This document shows, one piece after another, positions 54,995 through 64,000 of a stretch of DNA of 64,000 nt. A program made the position numbers and the translations under genes. The DNA is from Helicobacter cappadocius (GTDB lineage: Bacteria; Campylobacterota; Campylobacteria; Campylobacterales; Helicobacteraceae), in NCBI RefSeq assembly GCF_030688855.1, contig NZ_JAUYZK010000007.1:32939-96938 (forward strand), read 5' to 3'. The notes under the pieces were generated by a model. That model did not search any database. It had not been told where the DNA came from and saw only the letters and a program-made list of their open reading frames with translations. Numbering within the stretch: the stretch's first letter is position 1; every line of letters begins with the position of its first letter.

Positions 54995-56299
54995 CTAAAA
55001 CTTAAATCCCAACCAAATTCTAGCAATATTATTCTTATATCCGCTCTTATCATCAATATTAAAATAACCTAACGAAACATTGATATGAGAAAAATCAACA
55101 CCTGCCAAAGCATTGAATTGGCTTTGGGAAAACAAATTGCCATTTGAATAATAATAACTCAAGCCATATTTCAAACTTAAAAAATATGTTTTTGCCCACT
55201 CATATTTAAGACTAATATAACCTGTTTTTGCCCCTCCTCCATAAACAACAGTGTTATATTCTAAGGGATTATTGTCCGAATAAATAGGTAAATTATTTGT
55301 AGAACCTTTTTTGTCGTTTTGTAAATATCCCATAGAAAAATACCAATCTTTAAAGTTTAAACCTTGTTCTAGCTGCAACAAGTAGCCCAATACAGACCCC
55401 ATAGTTGAAGGAACATAACAAGCAAGACCTGCAGCACTTGCAATAAAAGGTTGATCGCATTGATCTTGTGTTTGCAGACTTGAAGCTACAAAAACATAGT
55501 GAAGCAATGTTGCAAATTTCCAATCTCCATATCCAAAGCTCCAATCTGTTTTGAAGCCAACAGCATAAAGAAGCGTGTCAAAGTAATTGTAATAAGCATT
55601 GATAGCCAAAAAATCATTGCTATATTTTATATCCAAAAAATAATTATTATTAATCCTGTAACCTTCATATTTTTCATACCAATGTTTAATATATCCAAAA
55701 TGAACATTTTCTTCTGCATCCCCATAAGCTTGTCTATCAAACCAACCAGCTTGGATTGTCCAATCCTTGAATCTGTCAATCTCTATATTCACTCCCTCTA
55801 AATAATCCCCTATCCACTCTAACTTCAATGGAAATCTTCCTGCTGTAAAAGTACCCCAGGAGTTCGTATAGCGCATATACAATGTGTGTAATATTGCATT
55901 ATCACTGGTATATCTAAAATCCTTAGCTTCGTCGTTATTAATACGAAAACCAACACCAATTTCATTATTATTAATATCTGAATATATATCATTATTTTTT
56001 ACTTTATGTAATAGGACTACCGCACTTCCTCCAACTCCAAAATCAAACCCATAAGCACCCTTGATTCCTATGCTTAAGGTACTAAAAAGATTTGTATAAC
56101 CTCCAGTAAGCTTATCGTCCTCATAACTCCCAAATCCGCCTGAACTAAAAAAACCCACTTGTGCATCAGAAATCTCAAAATAATCGTTCTCATAAGCGTT
56201 CAGCATACATAAAAAAATATGTCCTATAAACAAAAAACAGAATAAAAATCTAATAACTACTGAACTTATTGTTTTAGGCAATAGATGATTTTCAAGCAA
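54995..56299 (-). CDS. Hof-like outer membrane protein
   Basis: A barrel protein of about 430 residues with an N-terminal hydrophobic signal ('VVIRFLFCFLFIGHIFLCML') and the Hof-type openings 'FEISDAQVGFFSSGGFGSY', 'YTSDNAILHTLYMRYTNSWGTFTAGRFPL' and 'DYLEGVNIEI', ending 'NIARIWLGFKF'. These are the marks of the Helicobacter Hof/OMP_2 porin-like family. The first codon is TTG at 56299 with no good ribosome-binding site, so the exact start is uncertain. It follows cznC at 83 bases on the same strand but upstream of it; a link with the metal pump is not shown. Confidence 0.8.
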   Translation of the reverse strand: MLENHLLPKTISSVVIRFLFCFLFIGHIFLCMLNAYENDYFEISDAQVGFFSSGGFGSYEDDKLTGGYTNLFSTLSIGIKGAYGFDFGVGGSAVVLLHKVKNNDIYSDINNNEIGVGFRINNDEAKDFRYTSDNAILHTLYMRYTNSWGTFTAGRFPLKLEWIGDYLEGVNIEIDRFKDWTIQAGWFDRQAYGDAEENVHFGYIKHWYEKYEGYRINNNYFLDIKYSNDFLAINAYYNYFDTLLYAVGFKTDWSFGYGDWKFATLLHYVFVASSLQTQDQCDQPFIASAAGLACYVPSTMGSVLGYLLQLEQGLNFKDWYFSMGYLQNDKKGSTNNLPIYSDNNPLEYNTVVYGGGAKTGYISLKYEWAKTYFLSLKYGLSYYYSNGNLFSQSQFNALAGVDFSHINVSLGYFNIDDKSGYKNNIARIWLGFKF

Positions 56300-56515
56300 T
56301 AATGTCTTTATAGCTAACCCTTTTTTAATATTTATTAATAGAAATACTCTAATTTATTATTGCGTGCAATTATATATGATTTTATACAAAGCCTTCATCA
56401 AAAACGATTAGGTCAATCAATGGATATTGAAATTAATTTGAATTTTTTCAAAATAATGTTAAAATTTTGAAATTGATTGATTCTAAAATTTTTTAAACTT
56501 ATTTCAGGGAGTGCT

Positions 56516-57706
56516 ATGCAAAAGCCTAGAATTTTATTGCTTGGTGCAGGTTACGGATGCCTAAGTGCAGTAAAAAAACTAACACACAAAGATTTCACAA
56601 ATGCTCAAATTACTCTTATCAGCAATCAGGATTACCACTATCATACAGTTTTGCTTCATGAGGTAGCCTCTGGAGCAAAGCTTAAAGGAATAAAATATCC
56701 GCTTAAAGATATTTTACCTTCGGAAATCACTTTCATTCAAGATACAATCACTCAAATCCAGCCAAGTTCAAATCAAGTGATTGGGCAAAATGGTATTTAT
56801 GATTATGATTACCTAGTTATAGGACTCGGTTTTGATTCTGATTCTTTTGGAATAAAGGGGATTGAAGAATACTCTTTGAGTATGACTTCTTATGAAAGCT
56901 CTATCAATATCAAAAATCATATTGATCAAAAATTTGAAAACTACAAAAACAACAAAGATATCAATGAACTTAAATTCATAATCTGTGGTGGTGGATTTAG
57001 CGGTGTTGAATTTGCCACTTCACTCGCTCAAGAGCTAAACATCAAAGCCAAAAAAGCCGACATCCCTAAAGGAAATATAAAAATTTCCTGTATTGAAGCA
57101 ATGCCACATATTCTGCCAATGTTCGACAATATTTTAAGCACACAAGCATCAAAGAGGCTTCAGGAACTTGGGATCGAGGTATTAGAAAACTCAAAAATAC
57201 TAGAGTGCTTAAAAGATGGTGTAATAATTGAAAAAGATGGCAAAAGTTCAAAAATTCATGGCAACACAATCATTTGGAGTGCTGGGGTAAAAGGAAATAA
57301 AGTCATACAAAATTCTACGGAGTTTCAAAGTGCTCGTAGCAAAATAGAAATTGATGAATATCTCCATCCAAAGGAAGTCCTCCCAAATAGAGATAAAATA
57401 TTTATTGTTGGAGATTGTGGAGCATTAAAAGATCCTAAAACTGGTCGTTTCCACGCCCCTACTGCACAAATCTCGGTTCGAGAAGGGGCTTATGTGGGTG
57501 AAACACTCCACTGTATTATTCAAGGGCATTCTATAGAAAAAACTTTTTATTTTGAGCCCAAAGGAAGCATATGTTCTCTAGGAAAAGGATATGGATTGGG
57601 AATTTTTATGGATAGAAAGATATCAGGATCATTTGCCTATACAGTAAAACGATCTATTGAAAATCTTTGGGTTATGAAACTTAAGAGTGTTTTAGGGATA
57701 TTTTAA
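56516..57706 (+). CDS. NAD(P)/FAD-dependent oxidoreductase, NDH-2 type
   Basis: Peripheral flavoprotein that probably moves electrons from NADH to quinone without pumping. The FAD site 'ILLLGAGYGCLSAVKKL', the second dinucleotide site 'IICGGGFSGVEFATSLAQEL' and the FAD-contact 'IFIVGDCGAL' are in the usual order across 396 residues. I start at the ATG at 56516, preceded by CAGGGAGTGCT, instead of 56477. A sulfide:quinone reductase is possible in this fold, but the Cys pair expected for that is not evident. It stands alone. Confidence 0.85.
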   Translation: MQKPRILLLGAGYGCLSAVKKLTHKDFTNAQITLISNQDYHYHTVLLHEVASGAKLKGIKYPLKDILPSEITFIQDTITQIQPSSNQVIGQNGIYDYDYLVIGLGFDSDSFGIKGIEEYSLSMTSYESSINIKNHIDQKFENYKNNKDINELKFIICGGGFSGVEFATSLAQELNIKAKKADIPKGNIKISCIEAMPHILPMFDNILSTQASKRLQELGIEVLENSKILECLKDGVIIEKDGKSSKIHGNTIIWSAGVKGNKVIQNSTEFQSARSKIEIDEYLHPKEVLPNRDKIFIVGDCGALKDPKTGRFHAPTAQISVREGAYVGETLHCIIQGHSIEKTFYFEPKGSICSLGKGYGLGIFMDRKISGSFAYTVKRSIENLWVMKLKSVLGIF

Positions 57707-57750
57707 ACAATAAGGCTAGTCTCTAAAAAATAAGGTGTAAAAAATGGTTT

Positions 57751-58843
57751 TCAATCTCTTTTTCTAAAAAATTTTTTGCACCATCTAGTAAAACCAATTC
57801 TTCTTAAAAATACAAGGATCTTATTTTGATGATAGATTATTCCGAGTATTTTCTGTTTGATTGCAGATAATTTTATTCTAAATACAAGCATAGATGTCAT
57901 TTGTAAGTACGCTTGATTATAATTTCTAAACCAATGTTCATTTTTTCGGCGATTTGCCTTTGAAATATTTTGACAAAAAATATTGTCAAAAAAATCCATT
58001 AATAAATTATACTGTTTTAAATGGTAAAGCCGATCAACAAAAACTGGTTCTTTTAATATTTCCAAAAATAGCCTATCGTCTCTATCTATCTCTATAATCC
58101 TGTCGATGACTTCATTAAGGCTGTTAAATGAATGTACATTAATAAAAGATTTATCATTTACCCCCCCCCCCCCGGAGAGAAAAATCACTTATTTTAGGAT
58201 TCCCCCAATAAATAGGAATCGTTCTAGCTCCAAATGCTTGAATAATTTTTTCTGTTGTATAGCCATTTGTGGAGGAATTTTCAAATGCTATAGTGAATTT
58301 ATAATTTTTCATAAATTCATACTTACTGCTAGAAAAATCACCATTTATAATAGGTAAAGAAAAACCTATATTATTACGGTATATTCCAGCACTATCAACT
58401 TTTTTATAACTATTGCTAAGCAAGTCAAAAAACTCTTCTCGAAGCTTTGAGCTATTAGAGTGCGAATAGATATAATTACAAAACTTCGTTTTATTTTGCA
58501 TAATATCATCTGTAATAATATGTTTTTTTACTGCCCTTTCCATATCTTTTTCATTTAAAAGATAAAGTGGGTAACGAATATACCTATCTTCAAAAACAAT
58601 ATCGTTGAAACCTATAGCATAATCACATATATTAAAATCAGGACAAATATTCTCGCCTGTAAAAAATATCCGAATACAATCATATTTTCTATGCTCATAC
58701 CCAAACACTGAGTAAAGTACATAGTCAGGGTTTTCTTCTTCAATAACATTGTATTTCTTAGAGAGTATTCTCACAAAATAATTATCATAAAAACTCTCTC
58801 CTCTCCACCAATCAAGTATTTTTAACTTTATCGTAGGTTTCAA
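57751..58843 (-). CDS. alpha-1,3-fucosyltransferase (GT10), phase-variable, OFF here
   Basis: Residues 183-216 carry the GT10 signature ('FTIAFENSSTNGYTTEKI', 'ARTIPIYWGNP') that binds GDP-fucose, as in H. pylori FutA/FutB. The frame then meets 13 G and stops after 'LRGGGGK' at 58154. The downstream frame from the same tract reads 'GGGVNDKSFINVHSFNSL' and runs to 57751. A tract of 12 or 15 G joins both into about 363 or 364 residues, so the enzyme is switched off in this sequence. There are no C-terminal heptad repeats like those of H. pylori. Its start overlaps the stop of the DegT gene by 4 bases. Lewis-type antigen synthesis is a reasonable but unproven role. Confidence 0.87.
58161..58173 (-). 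repeat. poly-G (C on + strand) tract of 13, phase switch in fucosyltransferase
   Basis: Thirteen C on the plus strand, read as G13 in the gene. A length of 3n gives a full-length enzyme, and 13 gives an early stop. H. pylori fucosyltransferase genes use the same kind of tract. Confidence 0.9.
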
Positions 58844-59919
58844 AATTTAAGCCCTTCTATAATTTTATCTTGATCTTTTTGTGAAAGACCCATATAAATA
58901 GGTAAGCATAAAATACGATTTGAGATATCCTCAGCAATAGGACAATCCTGATGTACAAGATTAAAACGCAAGGTATTTAGAGCAGGATAGAAATATCTTC
59001 TAGGGAAAATATTTTTTGCTTCTAAAGTTTTTAAAACATTGAGTAATTTCTCCTCATTTTCAAGCAAAATGGGAAAATAATGGAAGTTATTGTTCGCGTA
59101 TTTGGATATTTTTTGAACACAAAAAAAGTCTTTAAGTTCTTTATAGTAATACTCCCATATTTTTTGACGCTCCTGAAAAATAATATCCATATCTTCAAGT
59201 ATACAAAGACCCATAGCTGCATGAAACTCACTATTTTTAGCATTAATCCCAAGCAACTCTGGGAAACTATTTGACAAACCAAAGTTAATTATTTTTTTTG
59301 CCTTAGCTATGAGCTCCTTATCTTTAGCTATCAGTGCACCTCCTTCAATGCAATGAAACAACTTAGTGGCGTGAAAACTTAAAGTAGATATATCGCCGTA
59401 ATTAAAGACACTTTTGTTTTTATATTTCACTCCAAAAGCATGAGCAGCATCATAGATAATTTTGAGATTGTGCTTTTTAGAAATTTTATCTATAGATTCC
59501 GCTTCGCATGGATTTCCAAAAACATGTACAGGCAAAATAGCCTCCGTAGCAGATGTGATAAGTGGTTCTATTTTTTGCTCATCAATGCAAAATGTTTCAG
59601 AATCAATATCACAAAATATTGGCTTTAAACCTTCCCATAAAAGAGTGTTTGTAGTAGCAGCAAAGGAAAATGGTGTAGTGATAACCTCTCCTTTTATATC
59701 TAAGACTTTATAGGCAATCTGAAGTGCCAAAGTTCCATTGCTCACTAAAAGCAAATTATCAACACCTAGATATTCACACAATTTTTCTTCTAACTCTATG
59801 CTAAGGGGACCAAAATTTGTCAAATGGTGATTTTTCCAAATCCTATCAAGATATTTTTTGTATCTATCCATATCTGGTAAATAAGGTTTATTTACATTGA
59901 TTCTATCCAAAACTTCCAA
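58840..59919 (-). CDS. DegT/DnrJ/EryC1/StrS family sugar aminotransferase
   Basis: PLP enzyme that aminates or acts on nucleotide keto-sugars. The PLP Lys is K186 in 'LSFHATKLFHCIEGG', with D157 in 'IIYDAAHAFG' as the pyridine-N contact and 'SNGTLALQIAY' for phosphate binding. At 359 residues it has normal length. It precedes the fucosyltransferase with a 4-base overlap and lies downstream of a radical SAM gene and rmlA, so it probably makes an amino sugar for a surface glycan, likely from a dTDP-sugar. The exact sugar is not determined. Confidence 0.88.
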   Translation of the reverse strand: MEVLDRINVNKPYLPDMDRYKKYLDRIWKNHHLTNFGPLSIELEEKLCEYLGVDNLLLVSNGTLALQIAYKVLDIKGEVITTPFSFAATTNTLLWEGLKPIFCDIDSETFCIDEQKIEPLITSATEAILPVHVFGNPCEAESIDKISKKHNLKIIYDAAHAFGVKYKNKSVFNYGDISTLSFHATKLFHCIEGGALIAKDKELIAKAKKIINFGLSNSFPELLGINAKNSEFHAAMGLCILEDMDIIFQERQKIWEYYYKELKDFFCVQKISKYANNNFHYFPILLENEEKLLNVLKTLEAKNIFPRRYFYPALNTLRFNLVHQDCPIAEDISNRILCLPIYMGLSQKDQDKIIEGLKF

Positions 59920-59998
59920 CCTTTAATGTTATTATTAGTCAAATTATACCACCATTTAAAGCAATCAAAAAAGCTACAAATACTATCAAAACATACTA

Positions 59999-60130
59999 TC
60001 AACGATGAAAATTTATTGTCATTCTTGATTTTAGAAGGCTTGATAAGTTTAATTCTCCGCATTTATAATTGCCTATCAGTTTGTTAAAGGTTTTTAATAG
60101 ACAGGTGTTATTAAAACAATAATCAATCAT
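59999..60130 (-). other. short ORF, probable gene remnant (43 aa)
   Basis: In the 426-base gap between degT-like and radical SAM genes the minus strand reads 'MIDYCFNNTCLLKTFNKL' and 'NYKCGELNLSSLLKSRM' to a stop at 59999. The protein-like frame continues upstream ('DDFFKTNPLIR') to a stop at about 60164, so it looks like the 3' end of a broken gene. I do not recognise a family; the Cys-then-'FNKL' pattern is only loosely like the tail of the neighbouring radical SAM protein. The rest of the gap (60200-60345) is AT-rich with nothing I can identify. Confidence 0.35.
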
Positions 60131-60345
60131 TCTTATAAGAGGATTGGTTTTAAAAAAATCATCAAATCAATCTTTTATTAAAATTTATTTGAGAAAAAGA
60201 ACTTCTGAAAAAATCCAAAATTCCGTAAAATCTCACACTAACATATCGAACAAATCAGACAAATAAAAACATATCAATTTTACAAAAAAACAAAAGCCTA
60301 AGATGATCTTAAAATCCTTTTAAAAATATTTTATTTTCTGCATAA

Positions 60346-61368
60346 TTATAAAAATTCACTATTAATCACATCTAAGCTGAGTTTATTTAATGTCCGATTA
60401 AAACTATCATTTCGACAAAGTATAGGACATTCCGCACAATTGATAGATTCATACACTTCTCTTATTCTTGAACCCTTCCATATCTCTTCCAAACTTTGTT
60501 CTCTTAAATCTCCTAGAAAATGTTTTTCACTTTGCCTAAAATGCAAACAAGCCCAAACCTTAAAATCTGCACTAATAACCGTGGAAAAGAACATTCCATG
60601 ACATTTATCATAACCACGATAACTCACATCAAACATTTCTTTGTATTTTTGATAACTTGCGACAATTTTAAAATCATCATCTTCATATTTTTTCTTAAGC
60701 TCTTCAAGACGAGGTAAAATATCTAAAGTATCTCCTGTAAAAGGTCTAAACTGTGCAAAATCTGCACCTCGTTCTTTAACAAGTTTCACAAAAGGTTCCA
60801 TATCATCTTGCGTAAGCTTAGAAGTGAGAAAGCCTACGCCAAAGCTTGTTTTTGAATTGAGTTCTTTTTTTATTTGAGCAAACATTGCAATATTTTCAAG
60901 TGTTTTTTCAAAATGATGGGGTTTCATTCCGTGTATTTTTCCATACATCTCAGGACTTCCAGCATCCAAACTTATTCTAAAATATTCAAGATTTTCAGCG
61001 ATTATTCTAGCTTTGTTTTCATCTAAACTCATTCCGTGAGAATTCAATCCAATATTCATTCCAGCTTTCTTTATCAGAGAAATGGCGTACTCAAAATAAG
61101 GGCTAATAGTGGGTTCACCTCCGCCAGATAGGATTACACCTTTATTATCCAAACTCTTAAGTCCTTCGACTACTGCTTCAACTTGCTCTTTTTCTAATTC
61201 AGCATTATTTTCATTATGACCACAACATCCAGGACAACGATGATTGCATTTATTGGTGAGATCTAATTCGGTGACCACTAATGTCTTGTGGGAGTTAAAA
61301 AAATAATCTATCTTATTAGTGTACCGCAGTATCTTTTCATCTGAATTGAAATTGTTTATTTTTTTCAT
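60346..61368 (-). CDS. radical SAM/SPASM domain protein
   Basis: The radical SAM cluster motif is C41-x3-C45-x2-C48 in 'DLTNKCNHRCPGCCGHN', followed by 'GVILSGGGEPTISPYF' for SAM binding. The C-terminal part has a Cys-rich SPASM-like region ('CHGMFFSTVISADFKVWACL', then 'CAECPILCRND'), giving room for extra Fe-S clusters. At 340 residues it is compact. In a cluster with an aminotransferase, a fucosyltransferase and rmlA, it may modify a sugar or peptide of the surface glycan, but family members also mature peptides, so the substrate is open. Confidence 0.85.
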   Translation of the reverse strand: MKKINNFNSDEKILRYTNKIDYFFNSHKTLVVTELDLTNKCNHRCPGCCGHNENNAELEKEQVEAVVEGLKSLDNKGVILSGGGEPTISPYFEYAISLIKKAGMNIGLNSHGMSLDENKARIIAENLEYFRISLDAGSPEMYGKIHGMKPHHFEKTLENIAMFAQIKKELNSKTSFGVGFLTSKLTQDDMEPFVKLVKERGADFAQFRPFTGDTLDILPRLEELKKKYEDDDFKIVASYQKYKEMFDVSYRGYDKCHGMFFSTVISADFKVWACLHFRQSEKHFLGDLREQSLEEIWKGSRIREVYESINCAECPILCRNDSFNRTLNKLSLDVINSEFL

Positions 61369-61387
61369 CTAAGCTCCATTGTTTGTT

Positions 61388-62263
61388 TTATTCTTCTAAC
61401 AATTTCAGTAAATATTCTCCATATCCACTTTTTTCAAGTCTTTGTGCTCTTTGTCTTAATATCTGAGCATCTATCCACCCATTGTTATATGCGATCTCTT
61501 CTATACATGCGATTTTATAGCCTTGTCTATGTTCAATGGTCTGAACAAAACTACCGGCTTCAACTAGGCTATCGTGAGTTCCAGTATCTAGCCATGCAAA
61601 ACCTCTTCCTAAGACTTCAACATTTAACTTATGATTTTTCAAATAAGCAATATTTACATCTGTAATCTCTAGCTCACCTCTAGGAGATGGCTTAAGCGAA
61701 CTAGCAATTTCTATGACTGAATTATCATAAAAATATAGCCCCGTCAATGCGAGATTACTTTTTGGCTTTTGTGGTTTTTCCACAATAGCAATGGGTTCAA
61801 ACTCTTTTGTAAGCTCAACAATACCAAACCTTTGGGGATCTTTTACAGGATAGGCAAAAACAACTGCTCCACCTTTTTTTGGATCCAATTTTGAAGATTT
61901 CTGAAGTAACTGACTAAAGCCTTGTCCATAAAAAATATTATCTCCCAAAACAAGACATACACTATCATCAAGAATAAAATCCTTTGCCAAAATAAAACTC
62001 TCAGCAAGTCCATTTGGCTCAGGCTGAACACAATAACTTATAGACATCCCCAACCAACTTCCATCAGAAAATATTTCCTGAAATTTACCAATGTCTTTGG
62101 GGGTAGAAATAATCAAAACTTCACGAATTTTTGAAAGCATCAGAACAGACAAGGGGTAATAAATCATCGGCTTATCATAGATAGGGAGAAGTTGTTTGGA
62201 TATTGCAAGGGTAGTAGGATAAAGTCTAGTGCCATTCCCCCCAGCTAAAATAATCCCTTTCAA
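61388..62263 (-). CDS. rmlA: glucose-1-phosphate thymidylyltransferase RmlA
   Basis: Makes dTDP-glucose from glucose-1-phosphate and dTTP, the first step toward dTDP-rhamnose and other deoxysugars. The nucleotide site '[16 protein letters not shown]' and '[21 protein letters not shown]' are diagnostic, as are '[17 protein letters not shown]' and '[18 protein letters not shown]'. At 291 residues it is standard. No rmlB, C or D is seen in this window. It is the first gene of the glycan block on this strand. Confidence 0.95.
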   Translation of the reverse strand: MKGIILAGGNGTRLYPTTLAISKQLLPIYDKPMIYYPLSVLMLSKIREVLIISTPKDIGKFQEIFSDGSWLGMSISYCVQPEPNGLAESFILAKDFILDDSVCLVLGDNIFYGQGFSQLLQKSSKLDPKKGGAVVFAYPVKDPQRFGIVELTKEFEPIAIVEKPQKPKSNLALTGLYFYDNSVIEIASSLKPSPRGELEITDVNIAYLKNHKLNVEVLGRGFAWLDTGTHDSLVEAGSFVQTIEHRQGYKIACIEEIAYNNGWIDAQILRQRAQRLEKSGYGEYLLKLLEE

Positions 62264-62384
62264 ACAAACTCCTCACTGCATTTTATTTAGGCATTCTAAC
62301 TTAAAGTTTTTGATATTTATCTTAATGCTTAGGGTTGGAAATTCTCTTTATCATCAACAAAGAGAGATGACAAAGAGATAAATG

Positions 62385-63809
62385 CTACTTAGTTACGATA
62401 GTTTTGATTCCATTATTGCTATAAATAAGTATGCGTTTAGTTTTGCCTTTATATTTATCAAGTGCTTTTGTAAAATCTGCAGTACTTTTTATAGAAATAT
62501 CCTCAATTTGAGAAATAATATCTCCTTGTGCAAACCCAGCATCCTCTGCAGGAGAGTTTTCTGCAACAGAACTAACGATAACGCCATTAATATCGTTTGG
62601 AATTTTATTTCTTTGTCTGATCTGAGGTGTGAGTGCTTCGACCTTTAATCCGCTTAACTGTCCTTGCATATTACCTTTAGGAACACTGACTTCTTTTTTA
62701 TTACCACTTTTTCTCTCATCTAATGTAATCGTAACTGTATGTTCGACTTTATCTCGAATATACTTGACCACAATTTTTTGATTAGGAGCTAAGGAGCCAA
62801 TAATATTTTTAAGTTGTGCAGCATCTTTTATTTTCTTGCCATCAACTTCTGTAATCAAATCCCAAACCATCAAACCTGCTTTTTTTGCTGGTGAATCTTT
62901 TTCTACACTTATAACAACAGCACCTTCTTTGTCTTGATAAGTGTTTCTTAGACTATTATCAACATCTTGTATGCCTACGCCCAAAAATCCTCTCTCGACT
63001 TTACCATTTTTAATAAGCTCTGTTGCAATTGTTTTGACCATATTTGAAGGAATGGCAAAGCCAATGCCATGATTTCCCCCTGTTCGGGAAATAATTGCAG
63101 TATTAATTCCAATCAAAGCACCCCTACTATCAATCAAAGCACCTCCTGAATTTCCAGGATTGATAGAAGCATCAGTTTGTATAAAATTCTCATAATTGTT
63201 GATTCCCATACCATTTTTATTAAGAGCTGAAACTATACCCTGTGTTACGGTTTCACCTACACCAAATGGATTTCCTATAGCAAATACTAAATCTCCAACA
63301 AGCAAATCTGAGCTATTAGCAAACTTTATATAAGGTAGATTTTTTTTGTTGATGCGAATCACTGCAAGATCACCATCTGGATCAGCTCCTACCAAAGTAG
63401 CGGAATATTCCTCTGTGCTTCCAGGTAGAGTAACAGTAATCTTATCTGCTCCATCAATAACATGATTATTCGTAATAATGTATCCATCTGAGGAAATAAT
63501 CACTCCACTTCCCAATGCTCTTTCAACTCTATCTTTTGGTATTTGACTATACATATCTCCAAAAAACTGTTGAAAAAATGGATCATTAAACATTGGATTA
63601 TTGGCTATTTGATTTTTTATTTTCTTTTGAGTAGAAATATTAACTACTGCTTTTGTTGCTTCTTTTACAGAATTATTATAAGAATAAACCATATTAGGAG
63701 CTACATCTGGAGCAATACGTTTATTCACACTTGGAACATCTTCAATTGCAAAGGCATTCAAACTCAAAGCACCTGCCAAAACAGCACTAACTAAAATTTT
63801 ATATTTCAT
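62385..63809 (-). CDS. htrA: periplasmic serine protease HtrA/DegP
   Basis: Quality-control protease, also known in Helicobacter to be secreted and to cut host E-cadherin. A signal peptide ('ILVSAVLAGALSLNAFA') precedes the trypsin-like domain with H116 ('TNNHVIDGAD'), D147 ('DPDGDLAVI') and S221 ('NPGNSGGAL'), so the active site is complete. Two PDZ domains follow, and the length of 474 residues is typical. A GGAG-type site precedes the ATG. Confidence 0.96.
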   Translation of the reverse strand: MKYKILVSAVLAGALSLNAFAIEDVPSVNKRIAPDVAPNMVYSYNNSVKEATKAVVNISTQKKIKNQIANNPMFNDPFFQQFFGDMYSQIPKDRVERALGSGVIISSDGYIITNNHVIDGADKITVTLPGSTEEYSATLVGADPDGDLAVIRINKKNLPYIKFANSSDLLVGDLVFAIGNPFGVGETVTQGIVSALNKNGMGINNYENFIQTDASINPGNSGGALIDSRGALIGINTAIISRTGGNHGIGFAIPSNMVKTIATELIKNGKVERGFLGVGIQDVDNSLRNTYQDKEGAVVISVEKDSPAKKAGLMVWDLITEVDGKKIKDAAQLKNIIGSLAPNQKIVVKYIRDKVEHTVTITLDERKSGNKKEVSVPKGNMQGQLSGLKVEALTPQIRQRNKIPNDINGVIVSSVAENSPAEDAGFAQGDIISQIEDISIKSTADFTKALDKYKGKTKRILIYSNNGIKTIVTK

Positions 63810-63910
63810 TTCAAACTCCTTATTGATAACTAAGAACAGATTCTAAAGCAAAATCATAAATATTTAAAAAACTAAGTGTTTTTTTATATTTTTTTGATAC
63901 ACACTAATTT

Positions 63911-64000
63911 TTAATAGCTAAGGAAAACATCCAATCCAAACAAAATAATAGCAGATAAAATAACTAACCCAACAATCAACAATACTAATACAATTTGGAA
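63911..64000 (-). CDS. 3' end of a membrane protein gene (cut by window edge)
   Basis: On the minus strand the frame is open from the window edge to a TAA at 63911 and encodes a strongly hydrophobic tail ('IVLVLLIVGLVILSAI', then 'LFGLDVFLSY'), a likely last transmembrane helix. Too little is visible to name it. The htrA ATG lies 101 bases downstream on the same strand. Confidence 0.5.
   Translation of the reverse strand, partial: FQIVLVLLIVGLVILSAIILFGLDVFLSY

Noticed and set aside
59920..60345. Possible small RNA in the gap between the aminotransferase and radical SAM genes
   Set aside because: No convincing promoter-terminator pair or stable hairpin; the only structure seen is a broken protein frame.

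Overview
The window is AT-rich DNA from a member of the Helicobacteraceae, almost certainly a non-pylori Helicobacter. The evidence is a FlaA flagellin behind a sigma-28 promoter, the Helicobacter-type 3-methyladenine glycosylase MagIII, many porin-like outer membrane proteins ending in aromatic residues, poly-G contingency tracts, and several gene orders that (from memory) match H. pylori 26695: accA-fabF-acpP-fabG-rpsU, cca/queC, and rimP-rbfA-infB-ylxR-thrB-tsaB-lpxC-minC-M23 peptidase-(three OMPs)-panB-ruvB. The species cannot be named from the sequence alone.

Layout. 1-5.0 kb: the end of an outer membrane protein, mutY, and a metE-metF operon (methionine synthesis). 5.0-14.9 kb: an accessory surface block. 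A two-partner secretion pair (1906-residue filamentous-haemagglutinin-like exoprotein and its POTRA/barrel transporter) is surrounded by three copies of one small beta-barrel family. One copy is frameshifted twice and one has lost its ATG. A short lipoprotein missed by length cut-offs follows. 15.0-27.6 kb: hemE, a dicarboxylate/glutamate symporter, a small tetrahaem cytochrome, an OMP, pepD, magIII, a TPR-glycosyltransferase directly downstream of flaA, then the fatty-acid block accA-fabF-acpP-fabG and rpsU. 27.7-33 kb: tRNA-Arg, an autotransporter switched off by a G12 tract in its signal peptide, cca, queC, and a decayed hsdS fragment. 33-46 kb: the conserved translation/envelope block, with leuC inserted between the M23 peptidase gene and three tandem OMP genes, then panB-ruvB. 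46-57.7 kb: a second autotransporter, a PH-like membrane protein with a G10 tract in its promoter spacer, the metal efflux operon cznCBA with a DUF3240-like gene, a Hof-like OMP and an NDH-2 type dehydrogenase. 57.7-64 kb: a surface-glycan block (GT10 fucosyltransferase switched off by a G13 tract, DegT aminotransferase, radical SAM/SPASM enzyme, rmlA), then htrA and the end of an unidentified membrane protein.

The main biological theme outside the housekeeping blocks is a variable cell surface. There are three separate mononucleotide G/C tracts, two placed in coding frames and both out of frame here, and one placed in a promoter. Together with the duplicated and decaying OMP copies around the two-partner secretion pair and the phase-variable fucosyltransferase, this points to a host-associated bacterium that reshuffles adhesins and glycans. 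The most function-rich candidate system is flaA plus the adjacent TPR-glycosyltransferase, whose ribosome-binding site lies in the flaA terminator hairpin; it may be a dedicated flagellin glycosylation module.
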